This document shows positions 44,726 to 53,233 of a stretch of 64,000 nucleotides of DNA, one piece after another. Position 1 is the first letter of the stretch, and every line of letters starts with the position of its first letter. This DNA is from an uncultured Spartobacteria bacterium (GTDB lineage: Bacteria > Verrucomicrobiota > Verrucomicrobiia > Chthoniobacterales > Terrimicrobiaceae): contig CALFPA010000068.1 of assembly GCA_937919825.1 (NCBI GenBank), forward strand, positions 32,607-96,606, given 5' to 3'. The notes under the pieces were generated by a model, which was not told the DNA's origin, did no database searches, and saw only the letters and a program-made list of their open reading frames with translations. A program made the position numbers and the translations under genes.

Positions 44726-45118
44726 ATGAAACTGAACTATCCTGTTATCACGACCATAGCCACATGCCTCGCCCTCGCCGCCTGCGAAGAGGCCAAGCAA
44801 GACACCCAAAAAGCCGTTGAAAAGACCGGAGAAGCCGTTGAAACCGTTGCAAAGGAAGCCAACGATGTTGCCAAGGGCGTAGCGGAAGGGACTGCCACTG
44901 TTGCCAAAGAAGTCAATGCCGCCGCGAAGGATACTGCGAAGGGTGTGATCAAGGACACCGGAGCCGCAGTCAATGCAACAGGCGCTGCCGTGAAAACTGC
45001 CGCGCAGGAAGCGAACACTGTCGCCAAGGACGCCGCCAAAGATGCGGGCGCTTCAGTCGACGCCGTCGGCCAAGGAATTAAAAATGCCGGTGACGATGTG
45101 CAAAACGCAGTAAAATAA
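44726..45118 (+). CDS. LEA-like repetitive lipoprotein
   Basis: 130 residues. The N-terminus MKLNYPVITTIATCLALAAC has a lipobox, with Cys20 as the lipidated residue. The mature protein is almost entirely a degenerate Ala/Lys/Val/Glu repeat with units like AVETVAKEANDVAKG, ATVAKEVNAAAKDTAKG and ANTVAKDAAKDAGASV, about 11 residues in period. This is like group-3 LEA or apolipoprotein amphipathic helices, which protect membranes or proteins in desiccation. GAGG seven bases upstream serves as RBS. A strong terminator follows. Stress role is inferred. Confidence 0.85.
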   Translation: MKLNYPVITTIATCLALAACEEAKQDTQKAVEKTGEAVETVAKEANDVAKGVAEGTATVAKEVNAAAKDTAKGVIKDTGAAVNATGAAVKTAAQEANTVAKDAAKDAGASVDAVGQGIKNAGDDVQNAVK

Positions 45119-45143
45119 TAATTTAAATATCAGTCACATGAAG

Positions 45144-45175
45144 TGGCGGATTCCGGATGGGATCCGCCATTTTTT
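45144..45175 (+). terminator. Rho-independent terminator of the lipoprotein gene
   Basis: TGGCGGAT (45144-45151), 10-base loop, ATCCGCCA (45162-45169), then six T (45170-45175). It lies 26 bases after the stop at 45118. Confidence 0.88.
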
Positions 45176-45191
45176 GTATACAACATAGCGC

Positions 45192-45332
45192 ATGCTTGGA
45201 GAGGAACAATGGAAGTGGCTGGAGGAGCAATTGCAGGTGCCCGCCGATATTCGGATCATTGCCAGCAGCATTCAGATGCTGGTCTATTAAAAAGGAATGG
45301 AGAACTGGGGAAATACGCCGCAAAAAAAAGGG
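45192..45332 (+). pseudogene. Relic of a PhoD-like alkaline phosphatase
   Basis: From ATG 45192 the frame reads [20 protein letters not shown] then [12 protein letters not shown] and stops at 45288. In the same frame beyond the stop it continues KGMENWGNTPQKK. This matches the conserved stretch LGEAQWxWLEEQL...IASSIQ...WGNFP of the PhoD phosphatase family. The rest of the gene (about 400 residues) is absent, and a TAG stands just upstream. It is a decayed fragment, not a functional gene. 45333-45659 beyond it holds no gene I can support. Confidence 0.72.
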
Positions 45333-45659
45333 GTCAGTCTGCCAGGAAAAAGGGGCTCTTCCCTGCTCCACGCAGGGTAAACCGGCGTTGCCACCGCCCT
45401 CTCCCCGTCTCCAACCTCTCGTTTCCTTACCGCTGGATCCCAGCCTGTCCAGCCAGCCAGTTTTTTTCCCTCAAAAACTGGCACCATCCCTCGCCCCCTT
45501 TTCACTACTCACAAAATTTCCTGTTGATTTGCTCTGATACTACTAACTCCTTTTTATTTGCGATTTTGTAACATCCCAAATCCAAAACCGAAGTGGCTCG
45601 GCATCGAATGAAATACAAATCCATTTGACCACTCGAGCATCAATGAGCACTTTTGAGCC

Positions 45660-45887
45660 ATGACGAACTCCGTTCTTTTCAGGGCTCGTGTGCCTGCCGA
45701 TCGGCTCAAACGGGCTGAAGAGGTTTTTGCGCGTCTGGGCATGAAAGCCAGCGATGCCTTCAATATCTTTCTAGCCCAAGTCGAACTTCGGAAAGACCTG
45801 CCCTTTGTGATCACCTCTAAGCCTGAGCCGCTTATTACCACGGCGGAACAGGGCAAGGTCTGGGAGGATGCCCTTGGCGACTATTGA
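45660..45887 (+). CDS. RelB/DinJ-family antitoxin
   Basis: 75 residues: MTNSVLFRARVPADRLKRAE is the ribbon-helix-helix start usual for RelB/DinJ antitoxins, followed by FARLGMKASDAFNIFLAQVE. The acidic C-terminus would wrap the toxin. It overlaps the next gene by 20 bases, the standard antitoxin-toxin arrangement. RHH antitoxins of this type usually accompany RelE/YafQ toxins, not MazF. Confidence 0.88.
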   Translation: MTNSVLFRARVPADRLKRAEEVFARLGMKASDAFNIFLAQVELRKDLPFVITSKPEPLITTAEQGKVWEDALGDY

Positions 45888-46200
45888 ACCAAGTCCGGGC
45901 GAGGTTTGGATTGTTGATTTCGGCACAACTGCAAAACAACGACCTGTGCTTGTGTTGGCCTATCCGCAGCCTCACGACGCCCGTGCTTTAGTGATAGTCG
46001 CGCCGCTCACATCGCAAATTCGTGGCCTCCGCGGTGAGGTCGACATTGGAAAACCCAAATGGCTTCCCAAACACTCCGCAGTGAATGTTCAAGGGTTGGC
46101 GAGTCTTGACCCAAATAGCCTCGAACGAAAACTTGGACGCCTACCGCCTTCTCCATTGGATTCCGTGAAAGATGCCATCAGGGATTTGCTTAACCTTTAG
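45868..46200 (+). CDS. MazF/PemK-family toxin
   Basis: 110 residues. EPSPGEVWIVDFGTTAKQRP followed by VLVLAYPQP matches the conserved MazF N-terminus; VIVAPLTSQIRG and KHSAVNVQGLASLD are the later family strands, and the fold is the SH3-like barrel of sequence-specific mRNA interferases. It follows the RelB-like antitoxin with a 20-base overlap. The pair is a small module beside the phosphatase relic and repeats, typical of horizontally moved DNA. Confidence 0.88.
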   Translation: MPLATIEPSPGEVWIVDFGTTAKQRPVLVLAYPQPHDARALVIVAPLTSQIRGLRGEVDIGKPKWLPKHSAVNVQGLASLDPNSLERKLGRLPPSPLDSVKDAIRDLLNL

Positions 46201-46203
46201 AGC

Positions 46204-47037
46204 GTGACACCAACCAAACTCGGCGGCCCGATCGATCTCGATAAAACGCTCTTGAGCGGTCAGGTTTTTCATTGGACTCGCTGTGCCGACGGCTCTTGGA
46301 GCGGCCTTTTGGGTCACGAGGCGGTTGTTGTTTCGGAAAAAAACGGCCAGCTCATCTTGCATCAAGGCACGGCCGATCGGGTCGCACGCTACTTCGCTCT
46401 CGACCATCCGCTGGAGGAAATTTACGCGGCGTTTCCCGAGGAACCCATGAGCCAATCGGCGCTCGCGGCTTGTCGGGGACTGCGCATCCTGCGTCAGCCG
46501 CGGTGGGAATGCACAGCGGCCTTCATCACCAGTTCCATGAAACAAGTCGCCCACATTCGCTCGATGTCGCTGGCGATCCGATCAAGCTTCGGCGAGGCGG
46601 TGGAGGGATCTGAGATCAACGCGTATCCAGCGTTCGAGGTTTTGGCGAAAGCCACGGAACCCGCCCTACGCGCCTGCGGCTTGGGCTACCGGGCGGAAAA
46701 TCTCCTGAAAACCGCGCGCCTGCTCGCCGATGGCACGATCGACCTCGAGGCCATCGCGAAACAGCCTACGGCGCGACTCCGTCAAACTCTCCAAATGCTC
46801 CCTGGCGTCGGCGTGAAAGTGGCGAACTGCATTTTGCTTTTCGCCTACGAACGCCTCGACGCCGTGCCAATCGACACCTGGATTCACCGAATTCTTCTAG
46901 CCATGCGCAAGGGCCGAAAGGGAACTCCCGCCCAACTCGCCACCTACGCGCATCGCCGTCTGGGGCCTTACGCCGGGTATGTTCAGCAATATCTCTTCCA
47001 CCACGCCCGCATGATGAAGAAAGAAGGTAGAGGGTAG
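46204..47037 (+). CDS. OGG1-type 8-oxoguanine DNA glycosylase
   Basis: 277 residues from GTG at 46204, 3 bases after the toxin stop. The N-terminal beta domain includes DKTLLSGQVFHWTRCADGSW, as in OGG1. The HhH-GPD core has LPGVGVKVANCILLF, with the catalytic lysine in the GVKVAN position, and VPIDTWIHRI with the essential aspartate. It would excise oxidised guanine with AP-lyase activity. Eukaryote-like OGG1 forms are uncommon but known in some bacteria. Confidence 0.85.
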   Translation: MTPTKLGGPIDLDKTLLSGQVFHWTRCADGSWSGLLGHEAVVVSEKNGQLILHQGTADRVARYFALDHPLEEIYAAFPEEPMSQSALAACRGLRILRQPRWECTAAFITSSMKQVAHIRSMSLAIRSSFGEAVEGSEINAYPAFEVLAKATEPALRACGLGYRAENLLKTARLLADGTIDLEAIAKQPTARLRQTLQMLPGVGVKVANCILLFAYERLDAVPIDTWIHRILLAMRKGRKGTPAQLATYAHRRLGPYAGYVQQYLFHHARMMKKEGRG

Positions 47038-47067
47038 CTTTTAAGATTGAGGGAAACCTAAGCCCCC

Positions 47068-47094
47068 CTCTGTGCTCTCTGTGTCCTCTGTGGT
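47068..47094. repeat. Three 9-base tandem units CTCTGTG
   Basis: CTCTGTGCT, CTCTGTGTC and CTCTGTGGT in tandem at 47068-47094, in the gap between converging genes. The minus-strand form ACCACAGAGGACACAGAG is a sequence I recognise as a frequently dispersed repeat in bacterial genomes. Confidence 0.7.
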
Positions 47095-47114
47095 CAAAAC
47101 CGCTGGATGCGGCG

Positions 47115-47567
47115 CTACTTCACTTCCAGCAACTCTACATCAAAAATGAGTGTCTCGTCGGGGCCGATGAGGCCGCCCGCGCCGCGAGGGCCGTAAGCGA
47201 GATTCGAGGGAATGAAGAGTCGGATTTTGCCGCCGGGTTTGATGAGTTGCAGGCCCTCGGTCCAACCACGGATGACGGCGTTGAGCGGAAACTCAATCGG
47301 CTCGTTGCGCTTGTAGGAGCTGTCAAATTCCGTGCCGTCGAGCAGGGTGCCGCGGTAGTTCACCTTCACCGTGTTGCTGGCTTTTGGGGCTTTGCCCTCA
47401 CCGGGTTTTTCGATGAGGTATTGCAGGCCGGTGGAGGTCTGTTGGATGCCAGGTTTCGTTGCATTTTCCGCCAGGAAGGCCCGGCCCTTTTCGAGTGCGT
47501 TTTGCGCCATAGTTGTGTGTGTAAAAGCGATCGCGGCCAGCGCGGCGAGGGTCAGGTTTTTGAACAT
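47115..47567 (-). CDS. Exported FKBP-type peptidyl-prolyl isomerase
   Basis: 150 residues from ATG at 47567 (MFKNLTLAALAAIAFTHTTM signal peptide); an open frame continues upstream to 47882 but overlaps hemL and lacks a signal. The FKBP core is complete: VKVNYRGTLLDGTEFDSSY, VIRGWTEGLQLIKPGGKIRL and FIPSNLAYGPRGAGGLIGP. FKBPs catalyse proline isomerisation; the signal places it in the periplasm. The short N-terminal helix resembles that of FkpA/Mip proteins. Confidence 0.93.
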   Translation of the reverse strand: MFKNLTLAALAAIAFTHTTMAQNALEKGRAFLAENATKPGIQQTSTGLQYLIEKPGEGKAPKASNTVKVNYRGTLLDGTEFDSSYKRNEPIEFPLNAVIRGWTEGLQLIKPGGKIRLFIPSNLAYGPRGAGGLIGPDETLIFDVELLEVK

Positions 47568-47620
47568 GGACGCAACGCTACGGGCGCGCCTCCCGCATGG
47601 CAACTGCTTTTGCGGGTGGA

Positions 47621-48910
47621 TCAAAAAACACGGGCGAGGTTTTTTTCGACCACCGCCGCGACGATTTCGAGGTCCGCCGGGGTGTGGGCGGTGCTGAGAA
47701 AACCCGCTTCGAATTGCGACGGTGCGAAATAAACCCCGTCCTCGAGACACCCGTGGAAAAATTTCCCAAAGCGCGCGCGGTCGCTGCCCATTGCCTCGGC
47801 GAGATTGCGCACCGGCCCCTCTTGAAAATAGAGGCAAAACATCGAGCCGATCCGCTGGAAGGTGAGGGGACGGTTCGCGCAAGCCGCCCGTGTGGCTGCC
47901 TCGAACGCCGCGCCGATTTGTTCCAAGTGCGCCCAGCCGTCGATGCGCTCAAGTTCGCGCAGTTGGGCAAGGCCGGCGGCCATCGCGAGAGGATTTCCTG
48001 AGAGCGTGCCGGCTTGGTAAACGGGGCCGTCGGGCGAGAGTCGGTCCATGATCTCGGCGCGTCCACCAAATGCTCCGACAGGCAGTCCGCCGCCGATCAC
48101 TTTGCCCATGGCCGTGAGGTCGGGCGTGATTTTGAAAATCTCCTGAGCTCCGCCGCGCGCGAGGCGGAATCCGGTCATCACCTCATCGAAGATCAACACC
48201 GCGCCCTCGCGCGTGCACAAGTCGCGAAGCCCTTCCAAAAATCCCGCCTCGGGCAAATAGAGTCCGGCATTTGCGGGAACCGGTTCGAGGATGATGGCAG
48301 CGATTTCACCGGAGTTCGCAGCGAAGGTGGCTTCGACGGCGGGAAGATCGTTGAAGGGAATCGTGACCGTGAGTTTCGCCAAATCCTCGGGCACGCCGGC
48401 GCTGTCGGGGTGGCCGTGGGTGAGCGCGCCGCTGCCGGCTTTGACCAACAGCGAATCGACATGACCGTGGTAGCACCCTTCGAACTTGATGATTTTATTC
48501 CGACCGGTGAAGCCTCGCGCGAGGCGGATGCAGCTCATCGTCGCCTCGGTGCCGCTGTTGACCATGCGAACTTTTTCGACCGAGGGCACCATGCGGCAGA
48601 TCGTTTCCGCCATTTCCACTTCGAAGGGATTCGGAGTTCCAAAGCTCAGCCCGGCCTTGGCTGCTTCACGCACGGCTTCGATCACCGGTTCCGCCGCGTG
48701 GCCAAGAATGGCAGGTCCCCAGGTTCCGACGAAGTCGATAAGCTCCCGATCTTCGACAGTGGTCAGGCGGCATCCCTTGGCCGACTTCACAAAAAACGGT
48801 TCGCCGCCCACGCCACGAAAAGCCCGCACGGGGGAGTTCACGCCACCGGGGATTCGTTTTTTTGCCGCCTCGAAAAGTTCATGGGAATTTTTCATCACGG
48901 CAGATTCCAT
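47621..48910 (-). CDS. hemL: Glutamate-1-semialdehyde 2,1-aminomutase
   Basis: 429 residues. [20 protein letters not shown] (start ATG 48895; ATG 48910 is alternative) and the PLP-binding region [20 protein letters not shown] with [13 protein letters not shown] (catalytic lysine) are diagnostic. [17 protein letters not shown] follows. The enzyme makes 5-aminolevulinate from glutamate-1-semialdehyde in the C5 haem pathway. It is convergent with no close partner; the divergent neighbour is an L,D-transpeptidase gene. Confidence 0.96.
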   Translation of the reverse strand: MESAVMKNSHELFEAAKKRIPGGVNSPVRAFRGVGGEPFFVKSAKGCRLTTVEDRELIDFVGTWGPAILGHAAEPVIEAVREAAKAGLSFGTPNPFEVEMAETICRMVPSVEKVRMVNSGTEATMSCIRLARGFTGRNKIIKFEGCYHGHVDSLLVKAGSGALTHGHPDSAGVPEDLAKLTVTIPFNDLPAVEATFAANSGEIAAIILEPVPANAGLYLPEAGFLEGLRDLCTREGAVLIFDEVMTGFRLARGGAQEIFKITPDLTAMGKVIGGGLPVGAFGGRAEIMDRLSPDGPVYQAGTLSGNPLAMAAGLAQLRELERIDGWAHLEQIGAAFEAATRAACANRPLTFQRIGSMFCLYFQEGPVRNLAEAMGSDRARFGKFFHGCLEDGVYFAPSQFEAGFLSTAHTPADLEIVAAVVEKNLARVF

Positions 48911-48970
48911 GCCCGCGCTCTGCGTGGCAATTCGCGATTGCGATAAGAATTTCCAGAATCGCCCGCGAAC

Positions 48971-48999
48971 TTGACTCGTGCGGTGTTTGGAATTTGATA
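48971..48999 (+). promoter_or_regulatory. Candidate promoter for the L,D-transpeptidase gene
   Basis: TTGACT (48971-48976), 17-base spacer, TTGATA (48994-48999); the -10 box ends 11 bases before the ATG. Pattern match by eye. Confidence 0.32.
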
Positions 49000-49010
49000 G
49001 GCGTGAACTT

Positions 49011-49619
49011 ATGAAGACTCCTCATCTCATTTCCCTAGCCGCGCTCGCCCTCGGCCTCGCCGCCTGCCAGACAACCCGAGTCGCTCACGGTCCGCATTCC
49101 TTTTCATTCGATCCTCCCGTGAAGCAGCCCAAAAATCCCTCCGCCGTGAAGGTCAAGCTCAGCACCGGTGCCCAGCGCCTGTATGTTGTCGAAGGGAGCG
49201 AGGTTCTGCTCGCTACTCCAGTTACGGTCGGGAAGGCCTCATCGCCCACGCCACAGGGAGATTTTAAAATTTATTCGAAACAAGAGCGCCGCCGCCGCGT
49301 AAGCCAGCCCGGTGCGGGTTACCCAATGACCTACTGGATGGAATTCAAGCCTGCCTATGGCATGCACTGGGGCTTCGTAAAACCTTACCCAAACACCATG
49401 GGCTGCGTTCGCATACCGCTCAAAGCCGCGCAGAAGGTCTTCAATCTCGTTCGCAGTGGCACGCCTCTCCACATCGCAAAGAGCCAGCCTTGGGATGAGA
49501 CCCATGGAAAAAATCTCCCTCGCCTCGATGACTCCCGCCTGCCCGATCCCCCGGATTCCTACATGAAGAGCCCGCAGGTGTTCGCCGATGCCGCCCAAGG
49601 CAAGATGTGGAACTACTGA
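49011..49619 (+). CDS. L,D-transpeptidase (YkuD) lipoprotein
   Basis: 202 residues from ATG at 49011. A lipobox LGLAAC near residue 20 indicates lipidation. The YkuD domain spans about 45-165 with the catalytic motif [18 protein letters not shown] (HxxG...GCxR with the nucleophilic cysteine). Such enzymes form 3-3 peptidoglycan crosslinks or anchor proteins to the wall. Upstream open sequence from 48978 was excluded as it lacks a signal. The next gene follows after 27 bases. Confidence 0.92.
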   Translation: MKTPHLISLAALALGLAACQTTRVAHGPHSFSFDPPVKQPKNPSAVKVKLSTGAQRLYVVEGSEVLLATPVTVGKASSPTPQGDFKIYSKQERRRRVSQPGAGYPMTYWMEFKPAYGMHWGFVKPYPNTMGCVRIPLKAAQKVFNLVRSGTPLHIAKSQPWDETHGKNLPRLDDSRLPDPPDSYMKSPQVFADAAQGKMWNY

Positions 49620-49646
49620 CCCATTGGTGGGGCTAGCTTAGAGCTG

Positions 49647-52007
49647 ATGGACGCCCGCGAAAACCCCGAGGAGTCTATCGAGCAAACAACTCGATCGATC
49701 GCGGAGCACTCGGGTGTGGTGAGCGCCCACTCGATTCCCGGCAAGACGGCGATCGAGATCGAATACGATCCCGCCAAAATTTCGGAACAAGACCTTCGCC
49801 GCATCGTCGGCAGTCATGTGCCCGGCACTCCGCTTCAAAAGCGGACCCTGCGTTTGGAAGGCGATGCCAGCGAGGCCTGCGCGATCAAACTTGAGAAGAA
49901 GGTCAAAAACATCCCCGGCGTTCGAAAAGCCACCGCGACCTACATCGGCAAAATCCTTTGCCTGACATTTGATGAAAACATCGCCGATGAAAAATCGGTG
50001 ATGGACTCGCTTCGCGCTCTGGGTGCGCGGATCACGGCTTATCAACCTGTCTGGAAGGAAGGCGAGGAAAGCCTCTGGACCCGCATCAAGTCGGGCTCAC
50101 TGAACGAGGAGATTTCCTGCTTCCTCGGTTTTTTGTTTCTGATCGCCTCGCTCATCGCTGACCACTCGATTGGTAAGAGTGGCGTGGCGACATGGTTCCT
50201 CTATGCCGGAGCTTATATTTTTTGCGGCCAACAGGGCGTTCGCTCCGCTATCTCTTCGCTGCGCGAGCGGGTGCTCGATGTCGATGTCTTGATGGTTCTG
50301 GCAGCGATTGGCGCTGGAATTGTGGGTCAGCCTTTCGAAGGGGCCTTGTTGCTATTTCTTTTCTGCCTCTCGAATGTCCTCCAGAGCTACGCGCTTCAGC
50401 GGACTCAAAAGGCGATTCATTCCTTGCTAAAACTCCGCCCCGACAAGGCGCTCGTGAAACGCCCCGGCGGCAATGAACTCGTAAAAGTCGAGGAACTCGC
50501 CATCGGCGACATCGTGATCCTGCGCCCCGGCGAGCATGTGCCGGTCGATGGAAAGGTGATCGAGGGATCAGGCCACATCGATGAATCCAGCCTCACCGGC
50601 GAGTCGATGCCGGTCTCCAAATCCTCGGGAAGCCAGGTCTTCGCGGGAACTCTCAATCAAAGTGGCGGCCTCGAGTTTTCCGTCGGCAAGCGCGCCGAGG
50701 ATTCCACTCTGGCGCGGATGGTGAAGCTCGTTGAAGAGGCCCAAGCCGAAAAATCCGGCACCCAGCGATTCCTCGAACAGGCCGAGCAATACTACGCCAC
50801 CGGAGTGATCGCTTTCACCGCGTTGGTTTTTGTTGTGCCGTTTTTCTTTCTCGGAACTGCCTTCGCCGAGGCCTTCTACCGCGCCATGACGGTGATGGTG
50901 GTCGCCTCGCCGTGCGCGTTGGTCATCAGCACGCCGGCGACCGTTCTTTCCGCCATCGGCGGCGCGGCGCGGCGCGGCATCTTGATCAAAGGCGGCTCGC
51001 ATCTGGAGCGGACCTCGGTCATCGACATCGTGGCCTTCGACAAAACCGGCACGCTTACCCGTGGCCGCCCTGTGGTCACCGAGGTCATCGATGCCGCCGC
51101 CGCTCACAAGCCCGATGCGCAGTTGCCCTCTCAGCTTTTCGAACTCCTCGCTGCCGCCGCCGCGCTCGAATCGAAATCCGAGCATCCTCTTGCCCATGCG
51201 ATCGTTCGCAGCGCCTCGGCCCTCGGAATGGTCCTTCCCGCCGCCACGGACTTTCAAGCGACGCCTGGCAAGGGGGCCGAAGCCACGATTGGCGGGAAAC
51301 GCCTCGTGGTAGGAAGCGAAAGGCTCTTCCGCGAACTCGCCGCGTCAGGCATGGACGCGATCTCGATCAACGCCGCCCCGCTGGCACGAAAGGGCAAAAC
51401 CTGTGTTTGGATCGGTTCGCGCGAGGGCGATGCTGTTTCGGCCCTCGCCGTTGTTGCCTTGGCCGACACGCTCCGTCCCGAGGCGCTTCGTATTGTCGAA
51501 ACCCTCCACAAACTCGGAGTCAAAAAAGTCGTCATGCTCACGGGCGACCAAAAAGCCGTAGCCGATGCCATCGCCGAGGAGGCGGGGGTCGATGAGGTTC
51601 ATGCGGGTCTCCTGCCGGAGGCCAAAGTCTCGGCCATCCAGGAACTCAAAAAACACGGCCGCGTCATGATGGTCGGTGACGGTGTGAACGACGCCCCCGC
51701 TCTTGCGACGGCGGATATTGGCGTAGCCATGGGCGCGGCGGGAACTGACATCGCCATGGAAACAGCCGATGTCGTTCTCATGGGTGACAAACTCGAAAAC
51801 ATCCCGATTCTCCTCGGCATCGCGCGCCACGCCAAAAAAGTTCTCTGGCAAAACCTCGCCTTCGCCTCCGCTGTGATCTTGGTGCTTTTAATCGCCGCCT
51901 TCGGCATCGACCTCCCGCTTCCGATGGGTGTCGTCGGCCACGAAGGCAGCACAGTCCTTGTTTGCCTCAACGGCCTCCGGCTTCTAATTTACAAGCCGCT
52001 CGTTTAA
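49647..52007 (+). CDS. P1B-type heavy-metal ATPase, P1B-4-like
   Basis: 786 residues. The P-type machinery is complete: TGES near 317, phosphorylation site DKTGTLT near 465, SEHPLAHAI near 512 and GDGVNDAP near 676. The membrane metal site is SPC (ASPCALVISTPA) and the last helix pair has HEGSTVLVCLNG, together the P1B-4 signature linked to cobalt, iron or zinc export. Two HMA-like folds at the N-terminus (about 10-135) lack CxxC metal motifs; one keeps only a single cysteine (ASEACAIK). Metal is not certain. Confidence 0.88.
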   Translation: MDARENPEESIEQTTRSIAEHSGVVSAHSIPGKTAIEIEYDPAKISEQDLRRIVGSHVPGTPLQKRTLRLEGDASEACAIKLEKKVKNIPGVRKATATYIGKILCLTFDENIADEKSVMDSLRALGARITAYQPVWKEGEESLWTRIKSGSLNEEISCFLGFLFLIASLIADHSIGKSGVATWFLYAGAYIFCGQQGVRSAISSLRERVLDVDVLMVLAAIGAGIVGQPFEGALLLFLFCLSNVLQSYALQRTQKAIHSLLKLRPDKALVKRPGGNELVKVEELAIGDIVILRPGEHVPVDGKVIEGSGHIDESSLTGESMPVSKSSGSQVFAGTLNQSGGLEFSVGKRAEDSTLARMVKLVEEAQAEKSGTQRFLEQAEQYYATGVIAFTALVFVVPFFFLGTAFAEAFYRAMTVMVVASPCALVISTPATVLSAIGGAARRGILIKGGSHLERTSVIDIVAFDKTGTLTRGRPVVTEVIDAAAAHKPDAQLPSQLFELLAAAAALESKSEHPLAHAIVRSASALGMVLPAATDFQATPGKGAEATIGGKRLVVGSERLFRELAASGMDAISINAAPLARKGKTCVWIGSREGDAVSALAVVALADTLRPEALRIVETLHKLGVKKVVMLTGDQKAVADAIAEEAGVDEVHAGLLPEAKVSAIQELKKHGRVMMVGDGVNDAPALATADIGVAMGAAGTDIAMETADVVLMGDKLENIPILLGIARHAKKVLWQNLAFASAVILVLLIAAFGIDLPLPMGVVGHEGSTVLVCLNGLRLLIYKPLV

Positions 52008-52039
52008 CGAAAGTCGGCCAAATCGAAAATCCCCTGGAG

Positions 52040-52059
52040 GGACGACCTCCGTGTCGTCC
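52040..52059. repeat. Dispersed hairpin GGACGAC-GTCGTCC, copy 2
   Basis: GGACGACCTCCGTGTCGTCC, preceded by CTGGAGG and followed by TTAATTTTGTTT, so it may also act as terminator for the ATPase gene and the convergent SDR gene. It is a near-identical copy of the hairpin at 29942-29961. Confidence 0.8.
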
Positions 52060-52077
52060 TTAATTTTGTTTCAGGAT

Positions 52078-52758
52078 TCAGCAAGGTGCCATGAGTTGGC
52101 GTCCGTTGTCGCGGGCGCTGATTTTCAGGATGAATGGCCCGGCGGTTTTGATCCACTCCTCCGGGTTGGGATACTCGGAGGCAGACTCGGCAAAGCAGGA
52201 GGCGAGCATGTCGGTGTGGATGACGCCGGGATTGAGCGTGACGGCGGCGAGGCCGGGCGGGAGTTCTTGGGCGAGGGCGGCGGTGAGACCTTCGATCGCA
52301 TATTTGGTGGCGCAGTAGGTCGCGACTTCGGGGGATGTGGAGCGGCCCCAGCCCGAGCTGAAATTTACAACCACGCCGCTGCTGCGCTTGATCATGGCAG
52401 GGAGGAAATGGCGGATGGTGTGGATGGTTCCCTTGAGGTTGATGTCGATCACGGGGTCGACCTTCGAAGCGGGGAGTTTCCAGAGCGGCGAATTCGGCGC
52501 GATAACGGCAGCATTATTGAGCAGCAAGTCGGGCGCGCCATTTTTCAAAACCTCGCGCGCCCAATTTTCCACAGCGGCATCATTGGAAATATCAAGCGTC
52601 GCGAAGCTGTGTGGGCGGGGAAAATCCTTTTGAAGCGCGGCGATGGCGACGGAATCGCGTCCGCACCCGTGGATCGTGTGGCCCTCGGCGGCGAAGAAGC
52701 GGGTCATGGCCAGCCCCAGCCCGCGAGTGGCTCCGGTGAGAACGATGGATTTGGTCAT
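52078..52758 (-). CDS. Short-chain dehydrogenase/reductase
   Basis: 226 residues from ATG at 52758 (MTKSIVLTGATRGLGLAMTR), where GATRGLG is the cofactor-binding TGxxxGxG. LLNNAAV and the catalytic SSGWG serine, followed by YCATK tyrosine/lysine, complete the SDR set. Substrate unknown. It converges on the ATPase gene and diverges from the cystatin-like gene. Confidence 0.88.
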   Translation of the reverse strand: MTKSIVLTGATRGLGLAMTRFFAAEGHTIHGCGRDSVAIAALQKDFPRPHSFATLDISNDAAVENWAREVLKNGAPDLLLNNAAVIAPNSPLWKLPASKVDPVIDINLKGTIHTIRHFLPAMIKRSSGVVVNFSSGWGRSTSPEVATYCATKYAIEGLTAALAQELPPGLAAVTLNPGVIHTDMLASCFAESASEYPNPEEWIKTAGPFILKISARDNGRQLMAPC

Positions 52759-52889
52759 GGATTTAGTAGGGACGACGAAATCAAAATTCAACTCCGCCGA
52801 TTTGCCAAGCCGTTCGCATAGGGAGAAAGGGAGGATTTGCGGTTTCCACACAATCTGTTCAAGTTCTTCGCTCCACCGACCGAATCACT

Positions 52890-53231
52890 TTGAATACCGC
52901 GCGTAGAGTTTTCTGGATATGCCTTCTGTGCTCGTTGCTTGCGCCCGCCTGCGCCCAGGCGAAACCTCCGGTTCCGGGTGGTTATTTGGAGGTTAAGCCA
53001 GATGAGGAGACCCAGGTGGTGGCGAATTTTGCCGTGGGGGAAATTTCTAAAAAATTCAATGAGCCGCTCTCGTTGAGAGGCATTGTCACGGCCGAACGCC
53101 AAGTGGTCGCGGGATTGAATTACCGTCTGGAGCTCGATTTAATCAAAAGCAACAAACCATTCCGCGTGCTCGCCATCGTTTGGCGCAAGCTCGACGGCTC
53201 GATGGAACTCACCTCTTGGAACGCCATTTGA
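52890..53231 (+). CDS. Secreted cystatin-like protein
   Basis: 113 residues from TTG at 52890 (no ATG fits). A signal peptide (MNTARRVFWICLLCSLLAPA) precedes a single cystatin fold. The three papain-binding elements are all there: Gly-Gly at 30-31, QVVAG at 71-75 and a C-terminal tryptophan at 110. NFAVGEISKKFNEPL resembles the alpha helix of phytocystatins. Cystatins inhibit papain-like cysteine proteases. Bacterial cases are rare. It lies directly upstream of the NMP kinase gene, on the same strand. Confidence 0.82.
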   Translation: MNTARRVFWICLLCSLLAPACAQAKPPVPGGYLEVKPDEETQVVANFAVGEISKKFNEPLSLRGIVTAERQVVAGLNYRLELDLIKSNKPFRVLAIVWRKLDGSMELTSWNAI

Positions 53232-53233
53232 CC

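Noticed and set aside
45143..45571. A 142-codon frame after the lipoprotein gene
   Set aside because: Starts inside the terminator and crosses the phosphatase relic in another frame; composition is not protein-like.
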